In this document: piece after piece, positions 32,911-42,258 of the stretch | How the letters are laid out: each line of letters begins with the position of its first letter | How positions within the stretch are numbered: the stretch's first letter is position 1 | Source of the DNA: DATAFF01 sp963744915 | Lineage (GTDB): Bacteria; Pseudomonadota; Alphaproteobacteria; Rhizobiales; Aestuariivirgaceae | Length of the DNA: 64,000 nt | Direction: 5' to 3' | NCBI GenBank assembly: GCA_963744915.1 | Contig: CAVUUY010000020.1 | Coordinates: forward strand, 1-64,000 | The notes under the pieces: model-generated | Told to the model about the DNA's origin: nothing | Databases searched by the model: none | The model's input: only the letters and a program-made list of their open reading frames with translations | Translations under genes and position numbers: made by a program

Positions 32911-34176
32911 ATGAAAAGATTGCTGTCCCTGGGCATCTCGGCCTTGGCCGTCGCCGCGCTGTCGGCCGGCTGGACCGTGGCCGGTCAGGCGGCGGAAACG
33001 AAGGGCCCCGTCACCGACGAGATCGGTGTGGTGGAGATCCCGAAAGATGCGCCGATCACCATCGGCGGCTATTGGGTGATCTCCGGCCCGGATACGGCGC
33101 TTGGCCTTGACTCCAAGCGTGGCGCCGAGGTCGCGTTCGACGAGCTCAACAACACCATCGCCGGCCATACGATCCAGATGGTCGTCGAGGACGATTCGTG
33201 CAATGCCGAGGGCGGCCAGACGGCAGCGACCAAGCTGTCGACGTTGCCCAACGTCGTCGCGGTTCTGGGCCCGGCCTGCTCCAGCGCTGCGACGGCCGCG
33301 GCGCCGATCCTGTGGAAGGCGGGGATCGTCGACATCGGCACCGCCACGACGGCGCCCTCGCTCACCGCTGCCGACCGCAAGCCGGAATATTTCGGCTATA
33401 TGCGGACGATCTATTCGGATGCCGACCAGGGCTTCAACGACGCCGAATATTTCTACAAGGAGCTGAAGTGCAAGACGCTGGCCACCGTTCATGACGGCAG
33501 CCCGTACGCCTCGCAGCTGGCCAAGGCCGCCGCCAACCACTTCAAGGAACTCGGTGGGGAAGTGGTCGCCGAAGAGGCGGTGACGCCGACCGATGTCGAC
33601 ATGCGGCCGATGCTGACCGGCATCGCCACCAAGAAGCCGTGCGTGTTCTACCTGCCGATCTTCGTCGCCTCGACGGCGCAGATCATCCGCCAGGCACCGG
33701 AGATCCCCGGCCTCAAGGGCACCCACATCATCGGCGGCAGCGCGGTGATGGCGCCGGGTCTGCTCGAAGCGGCGGGCGATGCCGCGAAGGACTTCATCAT
33801 CACCAATGTCGACATCTCGCCAGAGGCGATGGGCAAGAAGTATCCGCAATTCGTCGAGAAGTATAAGTCAAAGTACGGCGAAGGTCCGATCAACGCCTTC
33901 CATGCCCAGGCCTATGACGCCGCCGCGATCCTCGCCAAGGCGATCGAGAAGGTTGGCAAGACCGACGACCAGGGCACCCTCTATATCGGCCGAAAGGCAC
34001 TGCGCGACGAGTTGTTCTCGACCAAGGGCTACGAAGGCATCTCCGGCCCGATCAACTGCAATGAGCACGGCCAGTGCGGCGCCTTCAACTTCGCCGTCTA
34101 CCAGTTCACCGACGGCGATCCTGCGACGTTCGAAGCGGGCAAAAATCCGAAGAAGATCTATTCCCCCGCGAAGTAG
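32911..34176 (+). CDS. ABC transporter substrate-binding protein, branched-chain amino acid type
   Basis: A 421-aa periplasmic binding protein. Signal peptide MKRLLSLGISALAVAALSAG (cleavage near AA-ET), then a LivJ-like fold: ITIGGYWVISGPDTALGLDS, RGAEVAFDELNNTIAGH, VVAVLGPACSSAATAAAPIL, TATTAPSLTAADRKPEYFGY and AFHAQAYDAAAILAKAIEKV. GGAAGGAG just upstream fixes the start. It would deliver a ligand to LivHM. Binding proteins of this family take amino acids, amides, betaines or aromatic acids, so the ligand must be inferred from the catabolic genes around it. Confidence 0.9.
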   Translation: MKRLLSLGISALAVAALSAGWTVAGQAAETKGPVTDEIGVVEIPKDAPITIGGYWVISGPDTALGLDSKRGAEVAFDELNNTIAGHTIQMVVEDDSCNAEGGQTAATKLSTLPNVVAVLGPACSSAATAAAPILWKAGIVDIGTATTAPSLTAADRKPEYFGYMRTIYSDADQGFNDAEYFYKELKCKTLATVHDGSPYASQLAKAAANHFKELGGEVVAEEAVTPTDVDMRPMLTGIATKKPCVFYLPIFVASTAQIIRQAPEIPGLKGTHIIGGSAVMAPGLLEAAGDAAKDFIITNVDISPEAMGKKYPQFVEKYKSKYGEGPINAFHAQAYDAAAILAKAIEKVGKTDDQGTLYIGRKALRDELFSTKGYEGISGPINCNEHGQCGAFNFAVYQFTDGDPATFEAGKNPKKIYSPAK

Positions 34177-34311
34177 AGCCAGGCCGGCCATGAGGGAGAC
34201 GCATCCTCATGGCCGGCATTCATTTTGCTTATTCATTTGCCTCGTGTCGGGTCGAGCCTTGATGATCATGTCACCATCCCTGATGCTCCTTTCCCTGCCA
34301 GGCAAGCGCAC

Positions 34312-35409
34312 ATGACGGCGAGCGCCGAGACCGCTGCGTCCCCCTCCGCGATGTTCAGCGGCCTGCACAAGATCACCTTCGTCGACATCATCCTGTGGGG
34401 ATTGCGCATCGCCATGGTCGCGGTGGTGGTGGGCGGCACCATCGGCACCCTGATCAAGGGCACCTACGCCGCCGACCAGTGGCTCGATTTCTTCCTGTTC
34501 GGCCTGACCATCGGCGGCGTCTATGCGTTGATCGCGCTCGGCTACACCATGGTCTACGGCATCCTGCGCCTGATCAACTTCGCGCATGGCGACATCACCA
34601 TGACGGGAGCGTTCTCGGCTTTCTTCCTGGCGCGCAGCCTCGATCGCGCCGGCATTCTCGACAATTATCCGATCCTGTCGATGACGGCGATCATGCTGCT
34701 GTCGATGGCGGTGTGCACCGCGACGGCGCTGATCGTCGAGCGGATCTGCTACCGGCCGTTCCGCCATGTCGCGTCGCTCGCGCCGCTGATCTGCGCCATC
34801 GGCGCCTCCTTCGTCATCCAGCACACGTTCCGCGGCATGTTCGGCAACAATGTCCGCTCCTATCCCGATCCGGAATGGATGAAGGGCGCGATCGTCATCT
34901 TCGGCTACGACATCCCGATCATCCAGCCGATCGTCATCGGCACCGCGCTGGTCGCGATGCTGTTCCTCTATGTCGTCGTCCAGAAGACAAAGATGGGAAT
35001 GGCGATGCGGGCGGTGTCGGAGGACCGCGACGCGGCGGCGCTGATGGGCATCGACAGCAACAAGGTGATCATCTTCACCTTCGTGCTCGGCGCCTGCATG
35101 GCCGGCATCGGCGGCGTGCTCTACTGCTTCGTCTACAAGCAAATCTATTTCTATTCGGGCTTCATTCCGGGCATCAAGGCGTTCTCGGCGGCGGTGCTCG
35201 GCGGCATCGGCAACATACCGGGCGCGATGATCGGCGGCTTCTTTCTCGGCATCGTCGAGTCGGTGGGTCCTGCCCTGTTCCTCGACGGCATCGGCATTCC
35301 GGCGCCCTATCAGCTGCGCGACCTCATCGCCTTCACGCTCCTGGTCATGGTGCTGGTTTTCCGGCCGCAGGGCCTTCTCGGCGAAACCCTTGCCAGGAAG
35401 AGGGCCTGA
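34312..35409 (+). CDS. livH: Branched-chain amino acid type ABC permease LivH
   Basis: A 365-aa inner-membrane permease with about 8-9 helices. Conserved motifs: LTIGGVYALIALGYTMVYGI then RLINFAHGDITMTGAF, EDRDAAALMGIDSNKVIIFT, IKAFSAAVLGGIGNIPGAMI and LVFRPQGLLGETLARKRA. ATG 34312 (MTASAETAAS) is chosen over longer starts because the upstream codons look non-coding. A 30-residue cytoplasmic N-terminal extension plus one extra helix precede the usual start. LivM follows after 3 bp. Confidence 0.9.
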   Translation: MTASAETAASPSAMFSGLHKITFVDIILWGLRIAMVAVVVGGTIGTLIKGTYAADQWLDFFLFGLTIGGVYALIALGYTMVYGILRLINFAHGDITMTGAFSAFFLARSLDRAGILDNYPILSMTAIMLLSMAVCTATALIVERICYRPFRHVASLAPLICAIGASFVIQHTFRGMFGNNVRSYPDPEWMKGAIVIFGYDIPIIQPIVIGTALVAMLFLYVVVQKTKMGMAMRAVSEDRDAAALMGIDSNKVIIFTFVLGACMAGIGGVLYCFVYKQIYFYSGFIPGIKAFSAAVLGGIGNIPGAMIGGFFLGIVESVGPALFLDGIGIPAPYQLRDLIAFTLLVMVLVFRPQGLLGETLARKRA

Positions 35410-35412
35410 CCC

Positions 35413-37152
35413 ATGTCGTTCGATATCGTCGCTGCCAGCCGGGTCGAGACCGAGGATGCGCATCCCTGGAAGCACGCGCTGCAGGTCGGCGCCCAGCTCG
35501 GGCTCGCCAACTTCATGCTGGCGCTGGTTGGCATCCTCGGCATGTTCAACAACCGGCCGATCATCGTCGGCGTGCTGACGCTGGGCTATGCCACGCTCGG
35601 GCTGGTGCTGGCGACCGCCGGTATCGTCGTGGCCCGGCGGCACCTCTTTGCGAGCGCCGGGCAGACGGTGCTGGCGGGGGCGGCGGCGGGGCTTTTGGCG
35701 GCAGCGATGGTGGCGATCCTGCCGATCGCCATGAGCCTCATCAATCTGCGGACGATTTTCGTCGCCCTCGATTCGCCGCTCTACAAATTCCTCACCTTCT
35801 CCCGGCCGACCCTCGCCGAGGGCGTAACCGCCTTGCTGCTGCTCGGCGGCGGAATGGCAGCCGCCGGCGCGCTGCTGGTCGAACTGCCCGGCTGGTTGCG
35901 CCGGCCGCTGACGGGTGGGCTGGTGGCGAGCGGCATGGCCGGGCTCTTCCAGGAGCTGATACGGCCGGTGCTCGCCAACGCCCGGACCACCAAGCCGCTG
36001 CATGACCTCATCTACACCTATACCGGCATGAAGCCGCAAGGGGCGGTGCTGTTGTTCATCGTCGGGGCGATCGCGACGGTGCTCTACAACATGATCCAGC
36101 CATCGCTCAAGGCGCGGATCGCCGAGATGCCGGCCGGATCGCGGCGGACCCTGCGGGTCGCCGCGCTTGCCGTCGCCTTCGTGCTGTTTGCGCTGTTTCC
36201 GCTCTATGCCGGGAATTTCGTGGGGCAGGTGTTCCTGCTGGTCGGCCTCTTCATGCTGATGGGGATGGGGCTCAATATCGAGGTCGGCCTTGCCGGCCTG
36301 CTCGATCTCGGCTTTGTCGCATTTTATGCAGTCGGGGCCTATGTAACGGCCCTCCTCACCGCCAATGATCCGCATGCGCTGGCGCAGCTCAGCTGGTGGG
36401 AGGCGATGCCGATCGCGGTGCTGTGCTCGGTCATCGTCGGCGTTCTGTTCGGCGTGCCGGTGCTCAAGGTGCGCGGCGATTATCTGGCGGTGGCGACCAT
36501 GGGGCTTGGCGAAATCGTCAGGGTGATCGTGCTGTCGGATGCGGCGGCGCCGCTGCTGGCCGGGGCCAAGGGAATTCTCAGCATTCCGCGGCCGGATTTC
36601 TTCGGCCTCGAGCTCAACACGCCGGTGCTGATGTTCTATCTGGCGCTGGCCTCATCGCTGGTCGCCGCCTATGTGGCGTGGCGGCTCGAGGATTCGCGCC
36701 TTGGCCGGGCCTGGACGGCGATCCGCGACGACGAGGACGTGGCGCAGGCGCTCGGCATCAACCTGATCAATGTCAAGCTGCTGGCCTATGGGCTGGGGGC
36801 GGCGTTTGCCGGCCTCGCCGGCTCGATCTTCGCCACCATGCTCGGCTCGATCTATCCCCACAGCTTCCAGCTCATCATCTCGATCAACATCCTGGCGCTC
36901 ATCATCGTCGGCGGCATGGGCAGCCTGCCAGGGGTGGCGCTCGGGTCGCTGGTGCTGATCGGGCTGCCGGAAATGCTCCGGGAATTCGGCGAATATCGCT
37001 ATTTGTTCTACGGCCTGGCGATCATCGCGGTGATGCGGCTGAAGCCGGAAGGCCTGTGGCCGTCGGCGGCGAAGCGCCGCGAGATCCGGGCCGAGCAGCA
37101 GCTCAAGCAGGAGGTCGACGCCGAGCTGCAGCGCGAGGTCGCGAAGGCATGA
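35413..37152 (+). CDS. livM: Branched-chain amino acid type ABC permease LivM with long N-terminal membrane extension
   Basis: A 579-aa permease. The canonical LivM core occupies about residues 265-560: LFMLMGMGLNIEVGLAGLLD, GFVAFYAVGAYVTALL, GDYLAVATMGLGEIVRVIVL, RDDEDVAQALGINLINVKLL and ILALIIVGGMGSLPGVALGS. Before it are about 260 residues with some six extra hydrophobic helices, compared with 300-420 residues for usual LivM proteins. The extension matches no family I know. The C-terminus is a charged tail. It overlaps livG by 4 nt (ATGA). Confidence 0.9.
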   Translation: MSFDIVAASRVETEDAHPWKHALQVGAQLGLANFMLALVGILGMFNNRPIIVGVLTLGYATLGLVLATAGIVVARRHLFASAGQTVLAGAAAGLLAAAMVAILPIAMSLINLRTIFVALDSPLYKFLTFSRPTLAEGVTALLLLGGGMAAAGALLVELPGWLRRPLTGGLVASGMAGLFQELIRPVLANARTTKPLHDLIYTYTGMKPQGAVLLFIVGAIATVLYNMIQPSLKARIAEMPAGSRRTLRVAALAVAFVLFALFPLYAGNFVGQVFLLVGLFMLMGMGLNIEVGLAGLLDLGFVAFYAVGAYVTALLTANDPHALAQLSWWEAMPIAVLCSVIVGVLFGVPVLKVRGDYLAVATMGLGEIVRVIVLSDAAAPLLAGAKGILSIPRPDFFGLELNTPVLMFYLALASSLVAAYVAWRLEDSRLGRAWTAIRDDEDVAQALGINLINVKLLAYGLGAAFAGLAGSIFATMLGSIYPHSFQLIISINILALIIVGGMGSLPGVALGSLVLIGLPEMLREFGEYRYLFYGLAIIAVMRLKPEGLWPSAAKRREIRAEQQLKQEVDAELQREVAKA

Positions 37153-37937
37153 CGGCCAAGGTCCTCCTCAAGACCGAGCAGATGACCAAGCGGTTCGGCG
37201 GCCTGACTGCCGTCGACAGGCTCGATCTCGCCGTCGAGGAGCAACGCATCCACAGCGTGATCGGGCCCAACGGCGCCGGCAAGACCACGGTGTTCAACTG
37301 CATCATGAATTTCTACCCGCCGGATGCCGGCAGGGTGTGGTTCAACGGCGCCAGGGTCGACGGGGTGACGCCGGACCGGGTGGCGAGCGCCGGCATCAAC
37401 CGGACCTATCAGAACATCCGCCTGTTCCGCAATCTGACGGCGCTCGAGAACATTCTGGTCGGGATGCATATCCACCTCAGGTCGACCTGGCTCGGAGCGG
37501 TGCTGGCGCTGCCCTCGACGCGGCGAGACGAGGCGGAGGCGCAGGAGGAGGCGGTGCGCATTCTCGACTTCGTCGGCCTCAGGGGGCGTGGCGACGTGGT
37601 GTCGCGCAACCTCGCCTATGGCGAGCAGCGGCGGTTGGAGATCGGCCGGGCGCTCGCCACCAAGCCCCGGCTGCTGCTGCTCGACGAGCCGATGGCCGGG
37701 ATGAATCCGCGCGAAAGCCGCGACATGATGGACTTCGTGCGCCGGGTGCGCGATCAGCTCGGGGTGACGATCCTGCTGATCGAGCATTCGATGCGGGTGG
37801 TGATGGGAATCTCCGATCGCATCAGCGTGCTCGATCACGGGATCAAGATCGCCGAGGGGACGGCGGGCGAGGTGCAAAGCGACCCGCGGGTGATCGAAGC
37901 CTATCTCGGCACCACCGCCCAGACAGCGTTGAAATAG
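37149..37937 (+). CDS. livG: ABC transporter ATP-binding protein LivG
   Basis: A 262-aa ATPase. Walker A is GPNGAGKTTVFNCI, the LivG-type NRTYQNIRLFRNLTALENIL follows, the signature is LAYGEQRRLEIGRALA, Walker B is LLLLDEPMAGMN and the H-loop is in LIEHSMRVVM. The signature reads AYGEQ in place of LSGGQ, as is normal for LivG. It energises uptake through LivHM with LivF as partner. Start overlaps the livM stop by ATGA. Confidence 0.95.
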   Translation: MTAKVLLKTEQMTKRFGGLTAVDRLDLAVEEQRIHSVIGPNGAGKTTVFNCIMNFYPPDAGRVWFNGARVDGVTPDRVASAGINRTYQNIRLFRNLTALENILVGMHIHLRSTWLGAVLALPSTRRDEAEAQEEAVRILDFVGLRGRGDVVSRNLAYGEQRRLEIGRALATKPRLLLLDEPMAGMNPRESRDMMDFVRRVRDQLGVTILLIEHSMRVVMGISDRISVLDHGIKIAEGTAGEVQSDPRVIEAYLGTTAQTALK

Positions 37938-37965
37938 GGGCGAAAGGCCAAGAAGAAAAACCTCG

Positions 37966-38673
37966 ATGGCTCTGCTCGACATCCGCAATCTCCATGTCTA
38001 CTACGGCAAGATCCACGCGCTGAGGGGTGTGTCGCTGGCGGTTGGCGAGAACCAGATCGTGACGCTGATCGGCGCCAACGGGGCGGGCAAGAGCACGACG
38101 CTGAGGGCGATCTCCGGCATCCTGGCGGCGGCCGAGGGCGAGGTCGTCTATGACGGCATGCCGCTGAGCGCGCTGCCGGCGCATCAGATCGTGGCGCGCG
38201 GGGTGGTGCAGGTGCCGGAGGGGCGGCGGATCTTCAGCCGGCTGACGGTGTCGGAAAATTTGCGGATCGGCGCCTTTCTCAGCAACGACAAGGAATTCAT
38301 CACGCGGACCGAGGAGATGGTCCTCAAGATGTTCCCGGTGCTGAAACGGCGCTTCGGCCAGGTCGCCGGTACGCTGTCCGGCGGCGAGCAGCAGATGCTG
38401 GCGATCGGCCGGGCGCTGATGTCGAACCCCAAGGTGCTGCTGCTCGACGAGCCATCGATGGGGCTCGCGCCGATCCTGGTGCAGCAGATCTTCGAAACGG
38501 TGGTCGAGATCCGCAAGCGCGGCGTGGCGGTGCTGCTGGTCGAGCAGAACGCCTTCCTGGCGCTGCAGATCGCCGATTATGGCTATGTCATCGAAACCGG
38601 CGAGATCAAGCTCGAGGGCTCGGGCGAGGAGCTCATGGCCAATCCGCAGGTCAAGGAGGCTTACCTCGGGTGA
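37966..38673 (+). CDS. livF: ABC transporter ATP-binding protein LivF
   Basis: A 235-aa ATPase: Walker A GANGAGKSTTLRAI, VVQVPEGRRIFSRLTVSENL (LivF-specific), signature LSGGEQQMLAIGRALM, Walker B VLLLDEPSMGLAP and H-loop-like VLLVEQNAFLALQIA with Gln in the usual LivF manner. It forms the heterodimeric ATPase with LivG. A 28-bp gap after livG holds a weak purine-rich ribosome site. The stop overlaps the GTG start of the next gene. Confidence 0.95.
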   Translation: MALLDIRNLHVYYGKIHALRGVSLAVGENQIVTLIGANGAGKSTTLRAISGILAAAEGEVVYDGMPLSALPAHQIVARGVVQVPEGRRIFSRLTVSENLRIGAFLSNDKEFITRTEEMVLKMFPVLKRRFGQVAGTLSGGEQQMLAIGRALMSNPKVLLLDEPSMGLAPILVQQIFETVVEIRKRGVAVLLVEQNAFLALQIADYGYVIETGEIKLEGSGEELMANPQVKEAYLG

Positions 38674-39062
38674 CGATCAGGCGCCATAAGGTGGCGGGCG
38701 TGTCGACCCAGGGCTCCCCCTATTCGGTGCTCGTCACCGACGGCACCCATGCCTTCATGGCCGGGGTGGTGGCGAGCGATCTCGCGGGCGGTGCGGCGGC
38801 GCATGGCGATGTCGCGGCCGAGACGCGGCTGGTCATGGCGGCTATCCGAGAGGGATTGGGCAGCATCGGCCTCGGCATGGACCGCATCGTCCGGGTCGAT
38901 GTGCATCTCACCGATCTCGCGGCCATGCCGGTGATGAACGAAGCCTATCGCGGGTTCTTCGAGGGCGACCAGCTGCCGGCCCGCACCTGTACCCAATCGC
39001 CGCAGCTTGCCGGCGGGTCGCATGTGGAAATCACGGTGGTGGCGCGACTTCTGCAATCATAA
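38670..39062 (+). CDS. RidA family deaminase (second of two)
   Basis: A 130-aa RidA-type protein beginning at GTG 38670, which overlaps the livF stop (GTGA). Features: STQGSPYSVLVTDGTHAFMA, RLVMAAIREGLGSIGLGMD, RVDVHLTDLAAMPVMNEAYR and QLPARTCTQSPQLAGGSHVE. The Arg in PARTC is in the position of the catalytic carboxylate-binding Arg. Its translational coupling to the importer implies that the imported compound yields an imine or enamine when oxidised. It differs clearly from the RidA at 31105 and so is not a recent duplicate. Confidence 0.85.
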   Translation: MTIRRHKVAGVSTQGSPYSVLVTDGTHAFMAGVVASDLAGGAAAHGDVAAETRLVMAAIREGLGSIGLGMDRIVRVDVHLTDLAAMPVMNEAYRGFFEGDQLPARTCTQSPQLAGGSHVEITVVARLLQS

Positions 39063-39266
39063 GTATCGTAAATTTCCAACATTAACCTTTCTTAGTTCCA
39101 TTGCGGTGCCAATCACTGAATACGACGGTTGTCAGCATCGTAACGACATTTTTGCTGCAACCATCAGAAGTTTTGCAGTAAGAATGCCTCCTCCGGTTTC
39201 AAGGCCATGGGCAAGGCCCCCAGAATCCGGATCGGATAACCAACAGAGAAACGGATAACGGGGGCC
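39063..39266. promoter_or_regulatory. Promoter region before the LysR gene
   Basis: 204 bp, AT-richer than its surroundings. It contains dyads of the LysR type, GGTTGTCAGC...GCTGCAACC (about 39128-39162), and a CGGATAAC direct repeat (about 39233 and 39251) just upstream of the start. This is the natural place for LysR autoregulation. Confidence 0.4.
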
Positions 39267-40178
39267 ATGACCTGCGAAATGGAACTCTCACCACTTACCA
39301 ATGACCCGCAAATGCAATGTCTCGACCCGGACCTGCTGCGCGCCTTCGTGATCATCGCCGATACGCGAAGCTTCACCCGGGCGGCCGAGCGGCTGCTGCG
39401 GACCCAGCCGGCTATCTCGCTGCAGATGAAGAGGCTGGAGGAGGCGGTGGGGCGGTCGCTGCTCAAACGCAATCCGCGGCTGGTGCGGCTGACGCCGGCC
39501 GGCGAGGTGCTGCTCGACTATGCGCGGCGGATCCTCGCCCTCAACGACGATCTCCTGGCCCGCGTCAAGGAACCCGACCTCGTCGGCACGGTGCGGCTCG
39601 GCACGCCGGAAGATTTCGCCACCATGCATCTGTCCGGGGTGCTGGCGCGGTTCAGCCAGGCCTATCCCGGCGTCGCCCTCGAGGTGACCTGCGATCTCAC
39701 GCTCAATCTGATCGAGCGCTTCCGGCAGGGCAGCTTCGACCTCGCGCTGATCATGCGCGAGCCGTCGCTCGTCAATGGCGGCACAAGGGTGTGGCGCGAG
39801 CCACTGGTCTGGGTGACGGCGACGAACCTGCCGCTCGCCAAGGAGAATGTCCTGCCGCTGGTGGTGGCACCGGCGCCCTGCGTCTACCGCCGGCGGGCGC
39901 TCGGGGTTCTCGACAAGGCCGGAATTGCCTGGCGCATCGCCTATACCTGCAGCTCGCTGGCTGGAACGCTGGCGGCGGTCCGGGCCGGCCTCGGCACCAC
40001 CGTGCTGCCGCGCGGCATGGTGCCCGGCGATCTCCAGATGATCGACGGCGAGACGCTGCCCGACCTCAAGGAGGCGGAGTTCGCGATGCTGCTCGGGTCG
40101 CCGCTCAGCCCGCCGGCGGAGCGGCTCCAGAGCCAGATCACCCGGGCGCTGGAAATCGGCGGTTTCGACCAGAACTGA
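39267..40178 (+). CDS. LysR-family transcriptional regulator
   Basis: A 303-aa regulator. The N-terminal winged helix is typical (LDPDLLRAFVIIADTRSFTR then AAERLLRTQPAISLQMKRLE, LTPAGEVLLDYARRIL). The effector domain runs to the end (VRLGTPEDFATMHLSGVLAR, DLALIMREPS and a late LAAVRAGLGTTVLPRGM). It lies between the Liv operon and, convergently, the demethylase genes at 40183-43380, and is the likely regulator of both. The inducer is probably the imported amino acid derivative. Confidence 0.9.
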   Translation: MTCEMELSPLTNDPQMQCLDPDLLRAFVIIADTRSFTRAAERLLRTQPAISLQMKRLEEAVGRSLLKRNPRLVRLTPAGEVLLDYARRILALNDDLLARVKEPDLVGTVRLGTPEDFATMHLSGVLARFSQAYPGVALEVTCDLTLNLIERFRQGSFDLALIMREPSLVNGGTRVWREPLVWVTATNLPLAKENVLPLVVAPAPCVYRRRALGVLDKAGIAWRIAYTCSSLAGTLAAVRAGLGTTVLPRGMVPGDLQMIDGETLPDLKEAEFAMLLGSPLSPPAERLQSQITRALEIGGFDQN

Positions 40179-40182
40179 GGCG

Positions 40183-42243
40183 TCAGAGGTCGCGGCAGAG
40201 CCGCATGGCGTCGAGGATCGCCGCGTGGATGTTGCGGGCCGCCCAGGCGTCGCCGATGCGGTACAGGCCGAAGCCGCCGGGGCCAGCGGCGCTGCCATTG
40301 ACAGGCTGGGCGGTGCCGGCCACCAGGCGGTCGAGGTCGACGGCCCCGGCATTTTGCGATAGCGGCTTCAGCTCCTCGTAGAGATCGGTGTTGGGCAGCG
40401 TGGCGCTGTCGGCGACCAGGAGGTCGATGCGGCGCTCGCTCTCGGCGCCGGAATAGCTGTTGGCGAGGCGGGCGACCAGGCCGTTGCCGCTGCGGGTGAC
40501 CGAGACGAGCCGGGTATCGGGCGTCACCCTGATCCCGGCCCGATAGATCTCGGCCATATGGGCGCCGAGATTGGTGTCGGAGAGCTCGAGGCCGAGCGCC
40601 CGGTCGGGGGTGACGAGCTCGACCTGGGCGCCCTTGGCGGCCAGCACCTCGGCGCAGGACAGCGGCGCATGGCCGGCGCTCATGTCGACGACCAGGGCCT
40701 CGCCGCCGCCCGCACGCAGGGCGGCGACATCGCCCGAAAGCACGTCCCAAACGGTCTGGGCGAGGTCCCGACCGGGGAACTGCCCGGTGTCCGGCAGACC
40801 GCCGGTGGCGATGATCACCGCATCCGGTGTCGCGGCGACGACGTCGCCGGCGGCAGCCAGGGTGTTGAGCCTGACATCGACGCCGAGCCGTTCCATTTCG
40901 CCGCCGAGAAAGCGGGCGATGCCGAGAAGCTCGCGCCGCCAGGTGGCGCGGGCGGCAAGCAGGATCTGGCCGCCCAGCTCGCCCGATGCCTCGAACAGCA
41001 CGACGCGGTGGCCACGCAATGCCGAAACCCGCGCCGCCTCGAGGCCGCCGGGACCGCCGCCGACAACGACGACGGTCTTGGGTGGCCCGGAGGAACGTTC
41101 GACGACATGGCCGAGGATGCGCTCGCGGCCGGTCGCGACATTGTGGAGACAGAGCGCGTCCTTGCCCATGAGGACCCGGTCGACGCAGTAGCCGGCGCCG
41201 ACACAGGGGCGGATCTCGGCCTCCCGGCCCTGCCTGAGCTTGGCGACGTGGTGCGGATCGGCAAGGAACGCACGGGTCATGCCGACCATGTCGACCAGGC
41301 CCTCGGTCACGGCATGGACGGCGGTCGCGGCGTCGGTGATGCGGGTGGCATGCAGGATCGGAATCGCGACCTCGGCGCGGATGGCGGCGGCAAGCTTGAG
41401 ATAGGGTGCCGAGGGCAGCCACATGGTCGGCCAGATTTCGGCGCTCGCCTTGTAGTCGACGGCGGTGCCGCCGACGACGCTGATGAAGTCGACGAGGCCC
41501 GAGGCGGCGTAGGTGCGGGCGATCTCCAGGCAGTCCTCCTGGTTCAGGCCGCCCGCGAGCCGTTCGTCGCCCGGCATGCGGATGCCGATGATGTAGTCGT
41601 CGCCGACGGCGCGGCGACAGCTCTCGAGAACCTCGAGACCGAATCGCATGCGGTTGGCGAGGCTGCCGCCATAGCCGTCGCGCCGGCGATTCATCAATGG
41701 CGACCAGAATTGCTCGATGAGAGTCCCGGCCTGAGTCGAAATTTCGACACCATCGAGATCGCCGTCGCGGGCCCGGCGGACAGCGGCGGCATAGTCGTCA
41801 CGGATGCGCCGGAAGTCATGCGCCTCCATTTCGGCGGGGAAAGAGCGGTGGATCAGCTCGCGCAGCGGCGATGGCGCGAAAGCCGGAAGCCAGTTGATAT
41901 CGTCCCAGCGCTCGCGCCGCCCGCCATGGGTGAGCTGGACGGTGCAGACCGCGCCATGGCCATGAAGGGCGGCGGCCATGCGGCGATATTGCGGGATGAC
42001 GGCGTCGACGGAGCCGTTGATCTGACCGTAGTGGAAGGAGTTCTCGATCGAGACGGCGGTGGCGCCGCCGAACTGGACGAGCCCGACGCCGCCCTTCGCC
42101 TTCTCGCTCTCATAGGCGATGTAGCGTTCGGTGATGTTGCCGTGCACCGCATAGCCCGGCGCGTGGCTGGTCGACAGGAAGCGATTGGGAATGATGACGC
42201 CCTTGAGCGGCAGCGGGCGAAACAGCGGATCGAGGGGCGCCAT
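40183..42243 (-). CDS. TMADH-like NADH:flavin oxidoreductase, probable N-methyl amino acid demethylase
   Basis: A 686-aa enzyme with the layout of trimethylamine dehydrogenase and 2,4-dienoyl-CoA reductase: an FMN barrel (residues about 1-340; LKGVIIPNRFLSTSHAPGYA, VQLTHGGRRERWDDINWL, GYGGSLANRMRFGLEVLESC), an iron-sulphur region (RPCVGAGYCVDRV, ALCLHN) and an NAD(P)/FAD module (VVVVGGGPGGLEAARVSALR, VIIATGG). The cysteine cluster shows three Cys plus Ala where a fourth is often found. Close relatives in stachydrine and hydroxyproline-betaine pathways remove N-methyl groups. Downstream of the Rieske gene (15-bp gap), it probably performs the second demethylation. Substrate is inferred. Confidence 0.8.
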   Translation of the reverse strand: MAPLDPLFRPLPLKGVIIPNRFLSTSHAPGYAVHGNITERYIAYESEKAKGGVGLVQFGGATAVSIENSFHYGQINGSVDAVIPQYRRMAAALHGHGAVCTVQLTHGGRRERWDDINWLPAFAPSPLRELIHRSFPAEMEAHDFRRIRDDYAAAVRRARDGDLDGVEISTQAGTLIEQFWSPLMNRRRDGYGGSLANRMRFGLEVLESCRRAVGDDYIIGIRMPGDERLAGGLNQEDCLEIARTYAASGLVDFISVVGGTAVDYKASAEIWPTMWLPSAPYLKLAAAIRAEVAIPILHATRITDAATAVHAVTEGLVDMVGMTRAFLADPHHVAKLRQGREAEIRPCVGAGYCVDRVLMGKDALCLHNVATGRERILGHVVERSSGPPKTVVVVGGGPGGLEAARVSALRGHRVVLFEASGELGGQILLAARATWRRELLGIARFLGGEMERLGVDVRLNTLAAAGDVVAATPDAVIIATGGLPDTGQFPGRDLAQTVWDVLSGDVAALRAGGGEALVVDMSAGHAPLSCAEVLAAKGAQVELVTPDRALGLELSDTNLGAHMAEIYRAGIRVTPDTRLVSVTRSGNGLVARLANSYSGAESERRIDLLVADSATLPNTDLYEELKPLSQNAGAVDLDRLVAGTAQPVNGSAAGPGGFGLYRIGDAWAARNIHAAILDAMRLCRDL

Positions 42244-42258
42244 GGCGAAGCTTGCTCC

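Noticed and set aside
34207..36375. 722-codon open frame on the minus strand opposite livH/livM
   Set aside because: It mirrors the high-GC codons of two clearly recognised permease genes, has Asp/Glu/Arg/His-rich content typical of antisense frames and no domain.
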